From Pseudomonas sp. TH43 (lineage in GTDB: Bacteria > Pseudomonadota > Gammaproteobacteria > Pseudomonadales > Pseudomonadaceae), in assembly GCF_016650635.1 (NCBI RefSeq), contig NZ_JAEKFI010000003.1, positions 310,001 through 374,000 on the forward strand: DNA of 64,000 nt, read 5' to 3'. Positions 35,799-43,767 of this stretch are shown here, piece after piece. Position 1 is the stretch's first letter; the number at the start of each line of letters is the position of its first letter. The notes beneath the pieces were generated by a model. It had not been told where the DNA came from, made no database searches, and saw only the letters and a program-made list of their open reading frames with translations. The position numbers were made by a program, and so were the translations under genes.

Positions 35799-38700
35799 CT
35801 ACTTGATTGGAAACAAGGTGAATGGAACTCCAGTCACGCCATCAAATTTCATCTCAAATCTATTCAACAAGAGTAACCTTGGATTTTGGGGGTCTTGTGA
35901 ATTTGGCATATAACCCTTTCCTGCGCCAGGCAGATCCATCCTTACAATATCTGCCAATTGAGCATCCTTTCCTGTGAACTGCGGCAAGCCATTTGCAACT
36001 CGCGTCGTCGCTAAAGTGTAGGCCTCAAGCATTATTTCATAACTATTAAATATAGAGCTGGGATTGCCTCTTTGGTCTCGCGGCGTTCTTCCCGTCATTG
36101 GATTCGTGCCATCAATAGCTCTCTGTTTCCATTTGACAGGTGGGACCTCTGGCCCATGCTTGCCAACCATGTGCATACCCTGACTATCGTTCAACCTATG
36201 AATCTCTATCTTCGCTAGCTCCTTCGCGCTCAGTTTTGGCTCCGGCAGCTCAGGTTCACCTTTATCAACCTTAGCGCCATTGGCTGCACCCGGCACCGCA
36301 CAACCCGGCCTATTGGGCGGCGGGCAATTCGAGCTCAACCCCAACGGATCCACCCATCCCGTCGGATTCGGCACGTACTGGTACTGATTCAACCCACCGG
36401 CCAGCTTGATCGGGTCCGGCGTCAGATACCGTCCCAACCGCGGGTCGTAATACCGATGCCGGTTGTAATGCAGCCCACTCTCCGCATCGAAGTACTGCCC
36501 CTGAAAACGCAGTGGCTGGTCCAGGTACTCCTTGCCGGCCAGGGTGATGGCGGCGGTTTTGCCATAGGCGTCGTACTGCGCCGACCAGACGATTTCGCCG
36601 CTGTAGTCGGTCAGTTCCAGCGGGGTGCCGAGGTGGTCGAGTTGGTAGTAGAACGGGCAGGTGTTTATCGAACCTTTGCCGTCGAGCAGGGCGAGTGGGC
36701 GGAAAGTGCCGGGGTCGTAAACGTAGCTGCGGTATTCGCTCGCGCTGCGTTCGGCGAGAAGGTGGTCGCCCTGCCAGAAGAATTCGGTGGTGACGCCGTC
36801 GACGGTTTTGCTGATGCGCCGGCCGAAGGCATCGTAGCGGTAGCTAGCGGTTTTGCCGTCGGGGCGAGTCAGACCGATCAGCCGATGCTGACAGTCGTAG
36901 CGGTATTCGGTGACGAGCTTGTGCACGCTGCCACGGCGTTCGCGAATGAGGTTGCCGAAGGCGTCGTAGTCGTAATGGCGGTCGCCCTGCATCAGCAGGC
37001 GGTTGCCATTGATGCGAGTCGGGCCGGGGCTATCCTGCATCAGCAGGTTGCCAGCCGGGTCGTGGCCGAAGGTTTCCGGTAGTTCGTCGCGCGAGTGGCG
37101 AACGCGGATCAGCCGGTCGAGGGCGTCGTAGCCGTAGGTGCGTTGGCCGTGACGGGTGTCGGCGATGTAGTTCAGATTGCCGTTGGCACTGTAGGCGTAG
37201 TCGCGGCGATAGAGAGAGTCACGCCGGTGGCCTACAGCGTGAGCCAGCAACCGACCTTGATCGTCGTAGGAATATTCGCTGAGCAGCAGGCCTTGCTGGC
37301 GTTGTTGCTCGCGACCCGATTGATAGACGTGGCCTGTCAGTTGTGAACCGTTGAGGTCGATGGCCGTCAGCACGCCGCCCTTGGCGTAGTGGTAATCGAG
37401 CTTGCTGTTGTCCGGCAGGCGCATGCGTTTGAGCTGGCCGCAGGCGTCGTAGGTGTAACGCAGGGTGCCCCAGCCCTGATGCTCGGCGACCAACCGATCC
37501 TGCAGGTCGTACTCAAACGCCAGCGGATATTTCTGGCCATCATTGACCGCCATCAGAAGACCGAGGTGGTCGTATTGGTAGGTGATCTTGACCCCGTCCG
37601 GCAGGGTCTTGACCAACAGGCGCCCGGCGGCATCGCGCGCATAAGCGGTGACTAACTGCGAGCCGTCATCGCCGAACTCGATCTTCTCCAGCAGATGCCC
37701 GTTGAGGTCATAGGCATACGCCGTGCGCCGGCCGTCGAAGCCGGTTTCCTGTCGGATCAATCCGGTCGGCGTGTAGTCCAGCAGGTATTTTTCGCCAGAC
37801 TCGTTTTCGATCTCGGTGAGCAGCAGCTGCGCATGATCGTAGCGATACTGCACCCGCGTGCCGTCGGGGTTGATCTTGCGCGAGACCAGGTGCAGGTCAT
37901 CGTCGTATTCATAGCGGGTGAAGCGGCCCAGTTCATCGCGTTCAGCCGTGACCTGGCCGTAAGCGCCGTAGCTGTAGGCGCGGGTGGCGCCGGTAGGAAA
38001 AGTCGTCTGAACCAGTCGGCCAACGGCGTCCCAGTGCTGACGGGTAACGGCACCGTGTTCGTCAACCGTGGTCGTCCGCCGCCCCAGCGCATCATAGGAA
38101 AAGCGTCGTACACCGCCGTCAGGCCGGGTTTCTTCGATCAGTTGACCGAGGTCGTTCCACACCAGCACCTGCCGACTGGTGTCCGGGTAACGGATCGACA
38201 ACAGTTGCCCGTGCGTGTCGTAGTGGTAATGAGTGACATGGCCTTCAGGGTCGACCGCTTCGGTGACATCGCCCTGAGCATTGCGCCGGTAGGTCCAGGT
38301 CGCATCGCCCCGAGAACGCTTGTGCAGAAAACCGTTGCGATACTCGTAGGACGTTGCCTCATCGCCCGGCGGAAGCAGTGCGATCAGCCGTCCGACGTCG
38401 TCATAGCGGTATTGAGTGACGGCCCCGAGCGGATCCTGCTCGGCGACCAGGCGCCCGCAAGCGTCGTAGGCCTTGAGGTGTTCGCCGCCATTGGCTTCGA
38501 CCTTGCGCACCAGTCGTGCACGGTCGTCGTGGTGGTAAACCTCTTCGGTGCCGTCGACGTAATGCACCGCGACGCTGCCGTCATCGTTCCAGACGTACAG
38601 GGTGTCCATCTGCGAAAACGACGCCCAATGCCGCACGCAACGTGCAGCCTTGCCGACGCGTTCCCATTCCCAGAAGAAGCTCGCGCCCCCGGTCAGTTGG

Positions 38701-40559
38701 CGCTGCAGGATCACATGCTGGTCGTCGTAGTCGTAGCGCTCGCTTTCACCGACGGCGTTGGTGGCTTCGATCAAGCGATGAAGCGCGTCGTAGCGGTAAC
38801 TGACCAGCGTCTGCTCGGTGCGCCAAGCCTCGGAAAGGTTTTGAGTCGAATCGAAGCGCTGATAATCGACGCCAACCAAATGTGCCCGGTCGTAACGCAA
38901 CAACAGCGCCCGACCCGCGCCGTTTTCCAGACGTTGAACACGATCCTGACGATCCCGGACAAGGCGCAACCGGTTGTCGTACGCATCGCTGATCGCTGTC
39001 AGCCGTCCGGCTCGAAAGTGATAAAACTGCGATTTTTCCCCGGCCAGCGCGAGAATCAACTCCTGTGGCTCATCCCCGAGAAAGATCGCCGCCCGCGACA
39101 GGCTGTTGTGAATCGCCGGACGCGAAACACTCGGTAACGGAAACTGTGTACGGCGGTTTTCATGGTCAACCCAGACAACGCCGTCGTCAGCAAACTCCAG
39201 CCGATGCGCCAGCGAATGACTCCAGCCAGACCCCAACCCAATATCGACTTCACAAGCACTGCTGCGATACAACCGCGTGAACTCGAACGGAAACAACCCA
39301 TCAAGGACACCATCTGTCAGGGTCAGCAGTTCCTCGCCGGTGACCATCGATACCGGGCAGCCGTTGGTGCAGGTCTCCGGCCCACAGTCAGCGCTGTCGC
39401 CGTTAGGATTTTTCGCCTGATCCGGCGCGTCATCGTGATGTTCGTTTTTCTTTAACAAAGCATTGCGCCTGGCGTCCCAGCGCAACTGCATCCGGCCTTT
39501 TTTCACACCCGTAGCGATACCTCGGGCGGCCACTTTTTTGTATTTGTCGACGTATTTGATGAACCCCTCGACGATGGCGAACATCGCCTTCACCAATCGC
39601 ACCACGGCCGACAACAATTGCCCTGCACGTTGCGCCAGACGTAGCGTCAGATAGGCGATTCCTGCTGCAGCGCCGACGAACGTCAAGACAACACCGATCA
39701 GCACATCGATCAGCACTTGCACCACGACCATCGATACCGCTTCAGCGGTCTTGCCGCTCATTTCGCCGGGGGGCAACATTTCCAGCCAAAGGCTCGCGGT
39801 TCGCAGCAACAGACACAGCGCCGCTTCGTCACTGACCAGCAACTGCAGTTTTTCCATGACCTGGGGAGCTGTCTCCGCCAGCACTTGCAGTTGCGTGGCG
39901 CCCTCCCCCAACCGTTCGGCAAACGCTCCCGGATCCTTGAGGATGTCGGACAGCATGCCAATGCTGTCCCACACACCCTCGATCGCCGCCCAGCTCCCGG
40001 CGAGCATCCCGTTACCCGCCGCCGTCGCTACCGACAGCGGCCACTGCGGCTTGAATGTCTGCCACTCGTTACGCAACCAGCCATCCAGCTCAGCGTTCAA
40101 GCCATCGTAAGCAGTGAACAAATCCTCGACCTGCGCCGGCGAGACCTCGCTGTGTACATGCACTCGATAGAACTTGCCCGCGATCCCTGCGAACGAGCCC
40201 CTGCCTTGCGCATCAAGGGTCACGGGCGTGGTTTCGCCGCCATCCACGGCCACCACATCGACGACGATGTCGCCGAGCGCAATGTCGTATACCGACTCGA
40301 ATTTGCTCTCGATCTCCATCACCCCACCCTCAGGGCACTGGATGACGCTGGAGAAAAAATTGTCGTCGCTGCTGCTGACGGCGGAACTGCGATCACCGAA
40401 GCGGATGACCCGCTCCATGCCCATCAGCGATGGCAGATCCGTGGCGTGGCTGACTTTGTCCGCTGTTCGACTGGCCCAGTGTTTGAGCTGTTCGCGGTAG
40501 AGGCTGAGGGTGTCAGGGAAGCTGTCGAGTTCCTGCTCGATACGAGCGATGGCTTCCAT
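35799..40559 (-). CDS. Rhs polymorphic toxin
   Basis: 1586 residues. N-terminal ~380 residues hold a helical region with a long hydrophobic pair (VLIDVLIGVVLTFVGAAAGIAYLTL) around 280-310 and no PAAR domain. A DUF6531-like segment (CTNGCPVSMVTGEELL) near 400 is followed by many YD repeats (YRYDDVGRL, YSYDALGRR types). The core ends with YDPRLGRYLTPDPIKLAGGLNQYQYV and the cleavage-type WVDPLGL at about 1402. The 183-residue tip after that is AT-rich, with HMVGKHG (about 1463-1469), SSIF, GAGKGYM and the final FTLFP. I suggest an RNase A-like CdiA-type toxin. Delivery is likely by T6SS, but no vgrG or EagR gene is in this window. Immunity gene follows. Confidence 0.9.
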   Translation of the reverse strand: MEAIARIEQELDSFPDTLSLYREQLKHWASRTADKVSHATDLPSLMGMERVIRFGDRSSAVSSSDDNFFSSVIQCPEGGVMEIESKFESVYDIALGDIVVDVVAVDGGETTPVTLDAQGRGSFAGIAGKFYRVHVHSEVSPAQVEDLFTAYDGLNAELDGWLRNEWQTFKPQWPLSVATAAGNGMLAGSWAAIEGVWDSIGMLSDILKDPGAFAERLGEGATQLQVLAETAPQVMEKLQLLVSDEAALCLLLRTASLWLEMLPPGEMSGKTAEAVSMVVVQVLIDVLIGVVLTFVGAAAGIAYLTLRLAQRAGQLLSAVVRLVKAMFAIVEGFIKYVDKYKKVAARGIATGVKKGRMQLRWDARRNALLKKNEHHDDAPDQAKNPNGDSADCGPETCTNGCPVSMVTGEELLTLTDGVLDGLFPFEFTRLYRSSACEVDIGLGSGWSHSLAHRLEFADDGVVWVDHENRRTQFPLPSVSRPAIHNSLSRAAIFLGDEPQELILALAGEKSQFYHFRAGRLTAISDAYDNRLRLVRDRQDRVQRLENGAGRALLLRYDRAHLVGVDYQRFDSTQNLSEAWRTEQTLVSYRYDALHRLIEATNAVGESERYDYDDQHVILQRQLTGGASFFWEWERVGKAARCVRHWASFSQMDTLYVWNDDGSVAVHYVDGTEEVYHHDDRARLVRKVEANGGEHLKAYDACGRLVAEQDPLGAVTQYRYDDVGRLIALLPPGDEATSYEYRNGFLHKRSRGDATWTYRRNAQGDVTEAVDPEGHVTHYHYDTHGQLLSIRYPDTSRQVLVWNDLGQLIEETRPDGGVRRFSYDALGRRTTTVDEHGAVTRQHWDAVGRLVQTTFPTGATRAYSYGAYGQVTAERDELGRFTRYEYDDDLHLVSRKINPDGTRVQYRYDHAQLLLTEIENESGEKYLLDYTPTGLIRQETGFDGRRTAYAYDLNGHLLEKIEFGDDGSQLVTAYARDAAGRLLVKTLPDGVKITYQYDHLGLLMAVNDGQKYPLAFEYDLQDRLVAEHQGWGTLRYTYDACGQLKRMRLPDNSKLDYHYAKGGVLTAIDLNGSQLTGHVYQSGREQQRQQGLLLSEYSYDDQGRLLAHAVGHRRDSLYRRDYAYSANGNLNYIADTRHGQRTYGYDALDRLIRVRHSRDELPETFGHDPAGNLLMQDSPGPTRINGNRLLMQGDRHYDYDAFGNLIRERRGSVHKLVTEYRYDCQHRLIGLTRPDGKTASYRYDAFGRRISKTVDGVTTEFFWQGDHLLAERSASEYRSYVYDPGTFRPLALLDGKGSINTCPFYYQLDHLGTPLELTDYSGEIVWSAQYDAYGKTAAITLAGKEYLDQPLRFQGQYFDAESGLHYNRHRYYDPRLGRYLTPDPIKLAGGLNQYQYVPNPTGWVDPLGLSSNCPPPNRPGCAVPGAANGAKVDKGEPELPEPKLSAKELAKIEIHRLNDSQGMHMVGKHGPEVPPVKWKQRAIDGTNPMTGRTPRDQRGNPSSIFNSYEIMLEAYTLATTRVANGLPQFTGKDAQLADIVRMDLPGAGKGYMPNSQDPQNPRLLLLNRFEMKFDGVTGVPFTLFPIK

Positions 40560-40606
40560 CAGCGCACGTCTGGATGCAGGTAGAACTGGTTGACCGGGTC
40601 GAACAT
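40559..40606 (-). CDS. 15-residue leader ORF overlapping rhs start
   Basis: ATG 40606 follows GCGAGGGAAC at proper distance, and the frame encodes MFDPVNQFYLHPDVR, stopping at a TGA whose last base is the first base of the rhs ATG. The rhs start itself has no recognisable ribosome site. Translation of rhs is therefore probably coupled to this short frame. It might alternatively be the remnant of a longer upstream gene. Confidence 0.5.
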   Translation of the reverse strand: MFDPVNQFYLHPDVR

Positions 40607-40744
40607 GAGCGTTCCCTCGCGCAAAAAAATTTAGGCGCGGGAACTGTGCGGGGGATCAATCAGGAAAGAAGTCAGGCAAGTAGGCGATAGCTGTAGGACT
40701 AATCTGTAAAAAACTGCCAGAAAATAAACGCCAAACAAAAACGC

Positions 40745-40778
40745 AAACGCGGCGTGAGGTTTCCCTCACGCCGCGTTT
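40745..40778. terminator. Terminator hairpin after Sel1-repeat gene
   Basis: 15-base perfect arms AAACGCGGCGTGAGG and inverted copy with a TTTC loop. On the minus strand it is followed by GCGTTTTT, so it ends the 40800-41917 operon; on plus it lacks a good T-run. Confidence 0.8.
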
Positions 40779-40799
40779 ATCAAACAGACAACAACAGGT

Positions 40800-41207
40800 T
40801 TATGGTGCGGTGTCGCGCGAACTCAACTCTCTGAGTTTGTGTTCGGCCAACGGATGCCCGGCCTTGGCGGCCATACCCCACCAGCGAGCGGCTTCATCAG
40901 GATCCGGTGCCTTGCTTGGGCTGCCGGCAAGGCTGATCACGCCGACCTGATAAGCCGCTTTGCCATCCCCTGCCAGCGCCGCCAGACGCAGCAACCGCAC
41001 ACCCTCTTCGCGCGCTCCCAAGCCCACGCCGCGAAACGTCAGAATGTGCCCATAGAAGCTTTGCGCGTCGACATCACCGAGGTTGGCCATGCGCGCAAAT
41101 TGCCCTTCGAGCCAACGCCAACCGCGCGGTTGCCGGACAAACCACGACCAGTGAAACAATCGGCGAGCCAGCCAGTAAGCGGCCCGCGCCTTGAGTCGTA
41201 AAAACAC
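40800..41207 (-). CDS. Sel1-repeat protein
   Basis: 135 residues. An N-terminal basic/aromatic part (ARRLFHWSWFVRQPRGWRW) is followed by two to three Sel1-like helical repeats, for example GDVDAQSFYGHILTFRG, EGVRLLRLAALAGDGKAAYQVGVISLAG and DEAARWWGMAAKAGHPLAEHKL. These repeats mediate protein contacts. No enzymatic motif. It is the last gene of a three-gene minus-strand set with the XRE regulator and the following unknown. Confidence 0.75.
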   Translation of the reverse strand: MFLRLKARAAYWLARRLFHWSWFVRQPRGWRWLEGQFARMANLGDVDAQSFYGHILTFRGVGLGAREEGVRLLRLAALAGDGKAAYQVGVISLAGSPSKAPDPDEAARWWGMAAKAGHPLAEHKLRELSSRDTAP

Positions 41208-41579
41208 TCAGGCCTCCGCCGATTCCGGGTACTCGTATTCGAACACTCTGACCACTTCCGAGGCATGCCAGGACGCCGCGGCAACGCCGTCGGACGGCCC
41301 GGAAAAACGCCCAAGACGTTCAACGCATTCAAAAAAACCGGTGCGTGGTAAACGGCTTGCGCCCTGGCTGATGACCAGCGAGCTGCGCAACGGTTGTTCG
41401 GCCTTGGCGTCCAGCGCCGCCAGGTGTTCGAGCGCGGCGGTCAGGGTCTGCATCGCCGGCGTTGGTAACTGCAAACGTTCGAGCAATGCCCGATAGGTCA
41501 GAAGATGGCGCTGGCGGCGCGCCTGATCCAGCTCCCCTAACAATCCATCCCAATGTTGACGACTGATGCGTACGCTCAC
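41208..41579 (-). CDS. Unrecognised 123-residue protein
   Basis: Starts MSVRISRQHWDGLLGELDQARRQRHLLTYRALLERLQLP and is largely helical. It ends in a stretch VVRVFEYEYPESAEA. Overlaps the XRE gene by four bases (ATGA type) and abuts the Sel1 gene directly. Codon use is normal. No motif tells its function; the operon with a HTH gene suggests a regulatory or toxin-antitoxin-like set, only weakly. Confidence 0.6.
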   Translation of the reverse strand: MSVRISRQHWDGLLGELDQARRQRHLLTYRALLERLQLPTPAMQTLTAALEHLAALDAKAEQPLRSSLVISQGASRLPRTGFFECVERLGRFSGPSDGVAAASWHASEVVRVFEYEYPESAEA

Positions 41580-41917
41580 GATTCATCCCTCCAACCTGGC
41601 ACCGTCAGTTCCCAGGCCAGGCTGCGGCGAATCGCGGCGTCGGGCAGACGCTCACCACTTTCGATCATGGCCAGATAAGACGGGCTGATGCCTACCGTGC
41701 GGGCCAACGCCTCGATGGCGATGCCCTTCCCTTCGCGCAAACTGCGTAGTTGATCCAGACCCGGAAGAATCGAGTCTGGTGATGCCGCGAGCGGCGCTGG
41801 GGCCGGCTGCGACGGTGTTGCGTTGATACCTGCTGCTTTCAGTAGAGCCTGATATTGAGCCCAAGGCAGAACCGCGTACTCGGGTTCGCCATCGCGTGCA
41901 ATTATCTGAATATCCAT
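41576..41917 (-). CDS. XRE-family helix-turn-helix protein
   Basis: 113 residues from ATG 41917 (MDIQIIARDGEPEYAVLPW). The N-terminal part up to about 30 is like the antitoxin-type sequence that precedes many HTH proteins; a Pro/Ala linker follows. The HTH at about 58-105 reads LRSLREGKGIAIEALARTVGISPSYLAMIESGERLPD. It likely autoregulates the small operon. Longer start at 41941 is less likely since the conserved sequence begins MDIQII. Confidence 0.8.
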   Translation of the reverse strand: MDIQIIARDGEPEYAVLPWAQYQALLKAAGINATPSQPAPAPLAASPDSILPGLDQLRSLREGKGIAIEALARTVGISPSYLAMIESGERLPDAAIRRSLAWELTVPGWRDES

Positions 41918-42030
41918 GACTACCCCGTAGGACAACAACACTTAGCGAGTCGGCACTTTTCCCTAGAAGTGTAATCCTAACAGCGGCTAAGGTCGCGGGG
42001 GGTATCTATCTGTGAAAGGGACTACAACAA

Positions 42031-42486
42031 TCAGGGCTTTTTCGGGCCCTGAAGTTGAAGTTGTTCCGGGGTATCAGGCAAACGTTCGACCACGGCGAGC
42101 TTTTCCGGTTGCTGGCGATTACGCCACAGACGGAAGGCATTGAGTTCATCGTCGAGACTTTTCATCACCCAGGCGAGGACGGCGATATCGTCGAGCATGC
42201 CGAATACGGGGATGAAATCGGGAATGGCATCCACCGGGCTGAGGAAGTACATCAAGCCTGCCACCACCGAAATCAACGCCTTTGGGCTGATCGCGCGGTA
42301 CTCGCCACGCCAGTAGGCCAGGCACAACGCCTGGAGCAAGCGCAGGTCATCTTTGAGCTTACCCAGGCGATTGCCTTGCGCTGCGCCTTTGCTGGCCACG
42401 GCAAACAGCAAGGTCGGCAGCCGGCCACGGGCCAGCAGTCGACCAGCCAGAGGCAGGAATCGAGCGAAATTCCACGGAGCTTTCAT
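42031..42486 (-). CDS. YkvA/DUF1232 family membrane protein
   Basis: 151 residues. The DUF1232 core YRAISPKALISVVAGLMYFLSPVDAIPDFIPVFGMLDDIAVL lies at about 60-100, including the signature SPVDAIPDFIP. Two short hydrophobic segments. Family function is not known. Upstream, 20 bp before its ATG, lies an inverted pair of perfect DnaA boxes. A GGGAGGAAT site precedes the start. Confidence 0.85.
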   Translation of the reverse strand: MKAPWNFARFLPLAGRLLARGRLPTLLFAVASKGAAQGNRLGKLKDDLRLLQALCLAYWRGEYRAISPKALISVVAGLMYFLSPVDAIPDFIPVFGMLDDIAVLAWVMKSLDDELNAFRLWRNRQQPEKLAVVERLPDTPEQLQLQGPKKP

Positions 42487-42506
42487 CTATTCCTCCCGTT
42501 GAAATG

Positions 42507-42529
42507 TTATCCACACAAATTGTGGATAA
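42507..42529. promoter_or_regulatory. Inverted pair of consensus DnaA boxes
   Basis: TTATCCACA (42507-42515), five bases, then TGTGGATAA (42521-42529). Both match the E. coli-type consensus exactly. Located in the promoter/leader of the YkvA-family gene. Confidence 0.6.
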
Positions 42530-42731
42530 CCTTGTGAACAGAGCTGCATTTCAGCGCTGAGAGCCCCGTTTTATAAGGGCTGCGCTCAGATCGGGCGTTT
42601 TTTACTCACATAAAAAACCCCAATAATTCATTGACTTGGCGGCCAAGGGCGTCTAGCGCGAGTAGCCTCAAAGCTATGACTGCCCTGACCGCCATCGGTT
42701 CGCTCTGTTTACCCTTGCCAACATCCAGATG

Positions 42732-42763
42732 CAACAACGCCCCGCATAAGCGAGGCGTTGTTG
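42732..42763 (-). terminator. Terminator-like hairpin after the FKBP gene
   Basis: CAACAACGCC pairs with GGCGTTGTTG around CCGCATAAGCGA, 17 bp downstream of the stop on the minus strand. T-run is short, so moderate confidence. Confidence 0.6.
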
Positions 42764-42779
42764 GTGAAACCGACGCTGA

Positions 42780-43496
42780 TTACTTGGCAGCGGCGTCTTC
42801 TTTGGCTGGATCCTTGATGGCCAGCAGTTCCAGGTCGAAAACCAGAACCGAGTTGGCCGGGATAGCCGGGCTTGGCGATTGCGCGCCGTAAGCCAGATCG
42901 CTAGGGATGTACAGTTTGTACTTCTCGCCAACGTGCATCAGTTGCAGACCTTCAACCCAACCTGGAATCACGCCGCTCACCGGCAGATCGATCGGGCTGC
43001 CGCGCTCGACGGAGCTGTCGAATACGGTGCCGTTGGTCAGCTTGCCGGTGTAGTGAACAGTCACCACGTCGGTCGGCTTAGGCTGTGGGCCGTCAGCTTT
43101 TTTGACCACTTCGTATTGCAGGCCGGAAGCGGTGGTTGTTACACCCGCTTTCTTGCCGTTTTCTTCGAGGAATTTCTTGCCGGCGGCTGCCGACTCTTCG
43201 CTCATCTTGGCCATACGCTCTTCAGCACGCTTTTGCAGCGCGGCGAAGGCTTCAACCAGATCTTCATCTTTCAGCTTCTGTTCTTTCTTGCCGACGGCAT
43301 CTTCGATGCCCTGGGCTACCGCTTTGGAGTCCAGATCATCCATGCCTTCCTGAGCCAGGCTTTTGCCCATGTTCAGGCCGATACCGTAGGAAGCTTTCTG
43401 CGCCGGGGTTTTCAGCTCTACGCTGGTCTGCGAATCACAACCCGCGAGGACCAGGCTAACCAGGGCTACCGCCGCCGCCAACCGATGCTGTTTCAT
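42780..43496 (-). CDS. FKBP-type peptidyl-prolyl isomerase lipoprotein
   Basis: 238 residues. The signal ends in the lipobox LAGC (about 21-24), so the protein is likely lipid-anchored. N-terminal dimerisation domain about 35-130 (KASYGIGLNMGKSLAQEGMDDLDSKAV), then the FKBP domain: VTVHYTGKLTNGTVFDSSVERG (about 150-171), GWVEGLQLMHVGEKYKLYIPSDLAYG. FkpA/Mip-like plan. It helps proline-limited folding of envelope proteins. The start at 43496 is chosen as it directly begins the lipoprotein signal. Confidence 0.92.
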   Translation of the reverse strand: MKQHRLAAAVALVSLVLAGCDSQTSVELKTPAQKASYGIGLNMGKSLAQEGMDDLDSKAVAQGIEDAVGKKEQKLKDEDLVEAFAALQKRAEERMAKMSEESAAAGKKFLEENGKKAGVTTTASGLQYEVVKKADGPQPKPTDVVTVHYTGKLTNGTVFDSSVERGSPIDLPVSGVIPGWVEGLQLMHVGEKYKLYIPSDLAYGAQSPSPAIPANSVLVFDLELLAIKDPAKEDAAAK

Positions 43497-43767
43497 GCTA
43501 TTTCCTTGTTCATGCGCCGAAAGGGCAATCGAGTAAAGCCGCGAGCTTATCAGGCCGCCACGACCAATGGCTACCGGCATGAGAGCAGTAAAGCGGCGAT
43601 AAGTTCAGGGATTAAAACGCATTTGGGCAAAGCGACGATGAAGCTTCTGTCATCTCGCTCTGACACAGGCGTGCACCTCCTCGTCCATCATCGGGCGTAA
43701 TGGCCACTTGCCCCACGAGGCTCGGCTCAGGCATAACAGCGCAACAATTCGACAAGGATGTTTTAAC

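Noticed and set aside
36456..39137. Long plus-strand frames opposite rhs (208 and 480 codons)
   Set aside because: Antisense shadows of the GC-rich YD repeats, with no homologous motifs or start sites.
34439..40620. Full T6SS or prophage island
   Set aside because: Only rhs, tip and immunity genes are found; no vgrG, PAAR, hcp, integrase or phage structural genes in the window.
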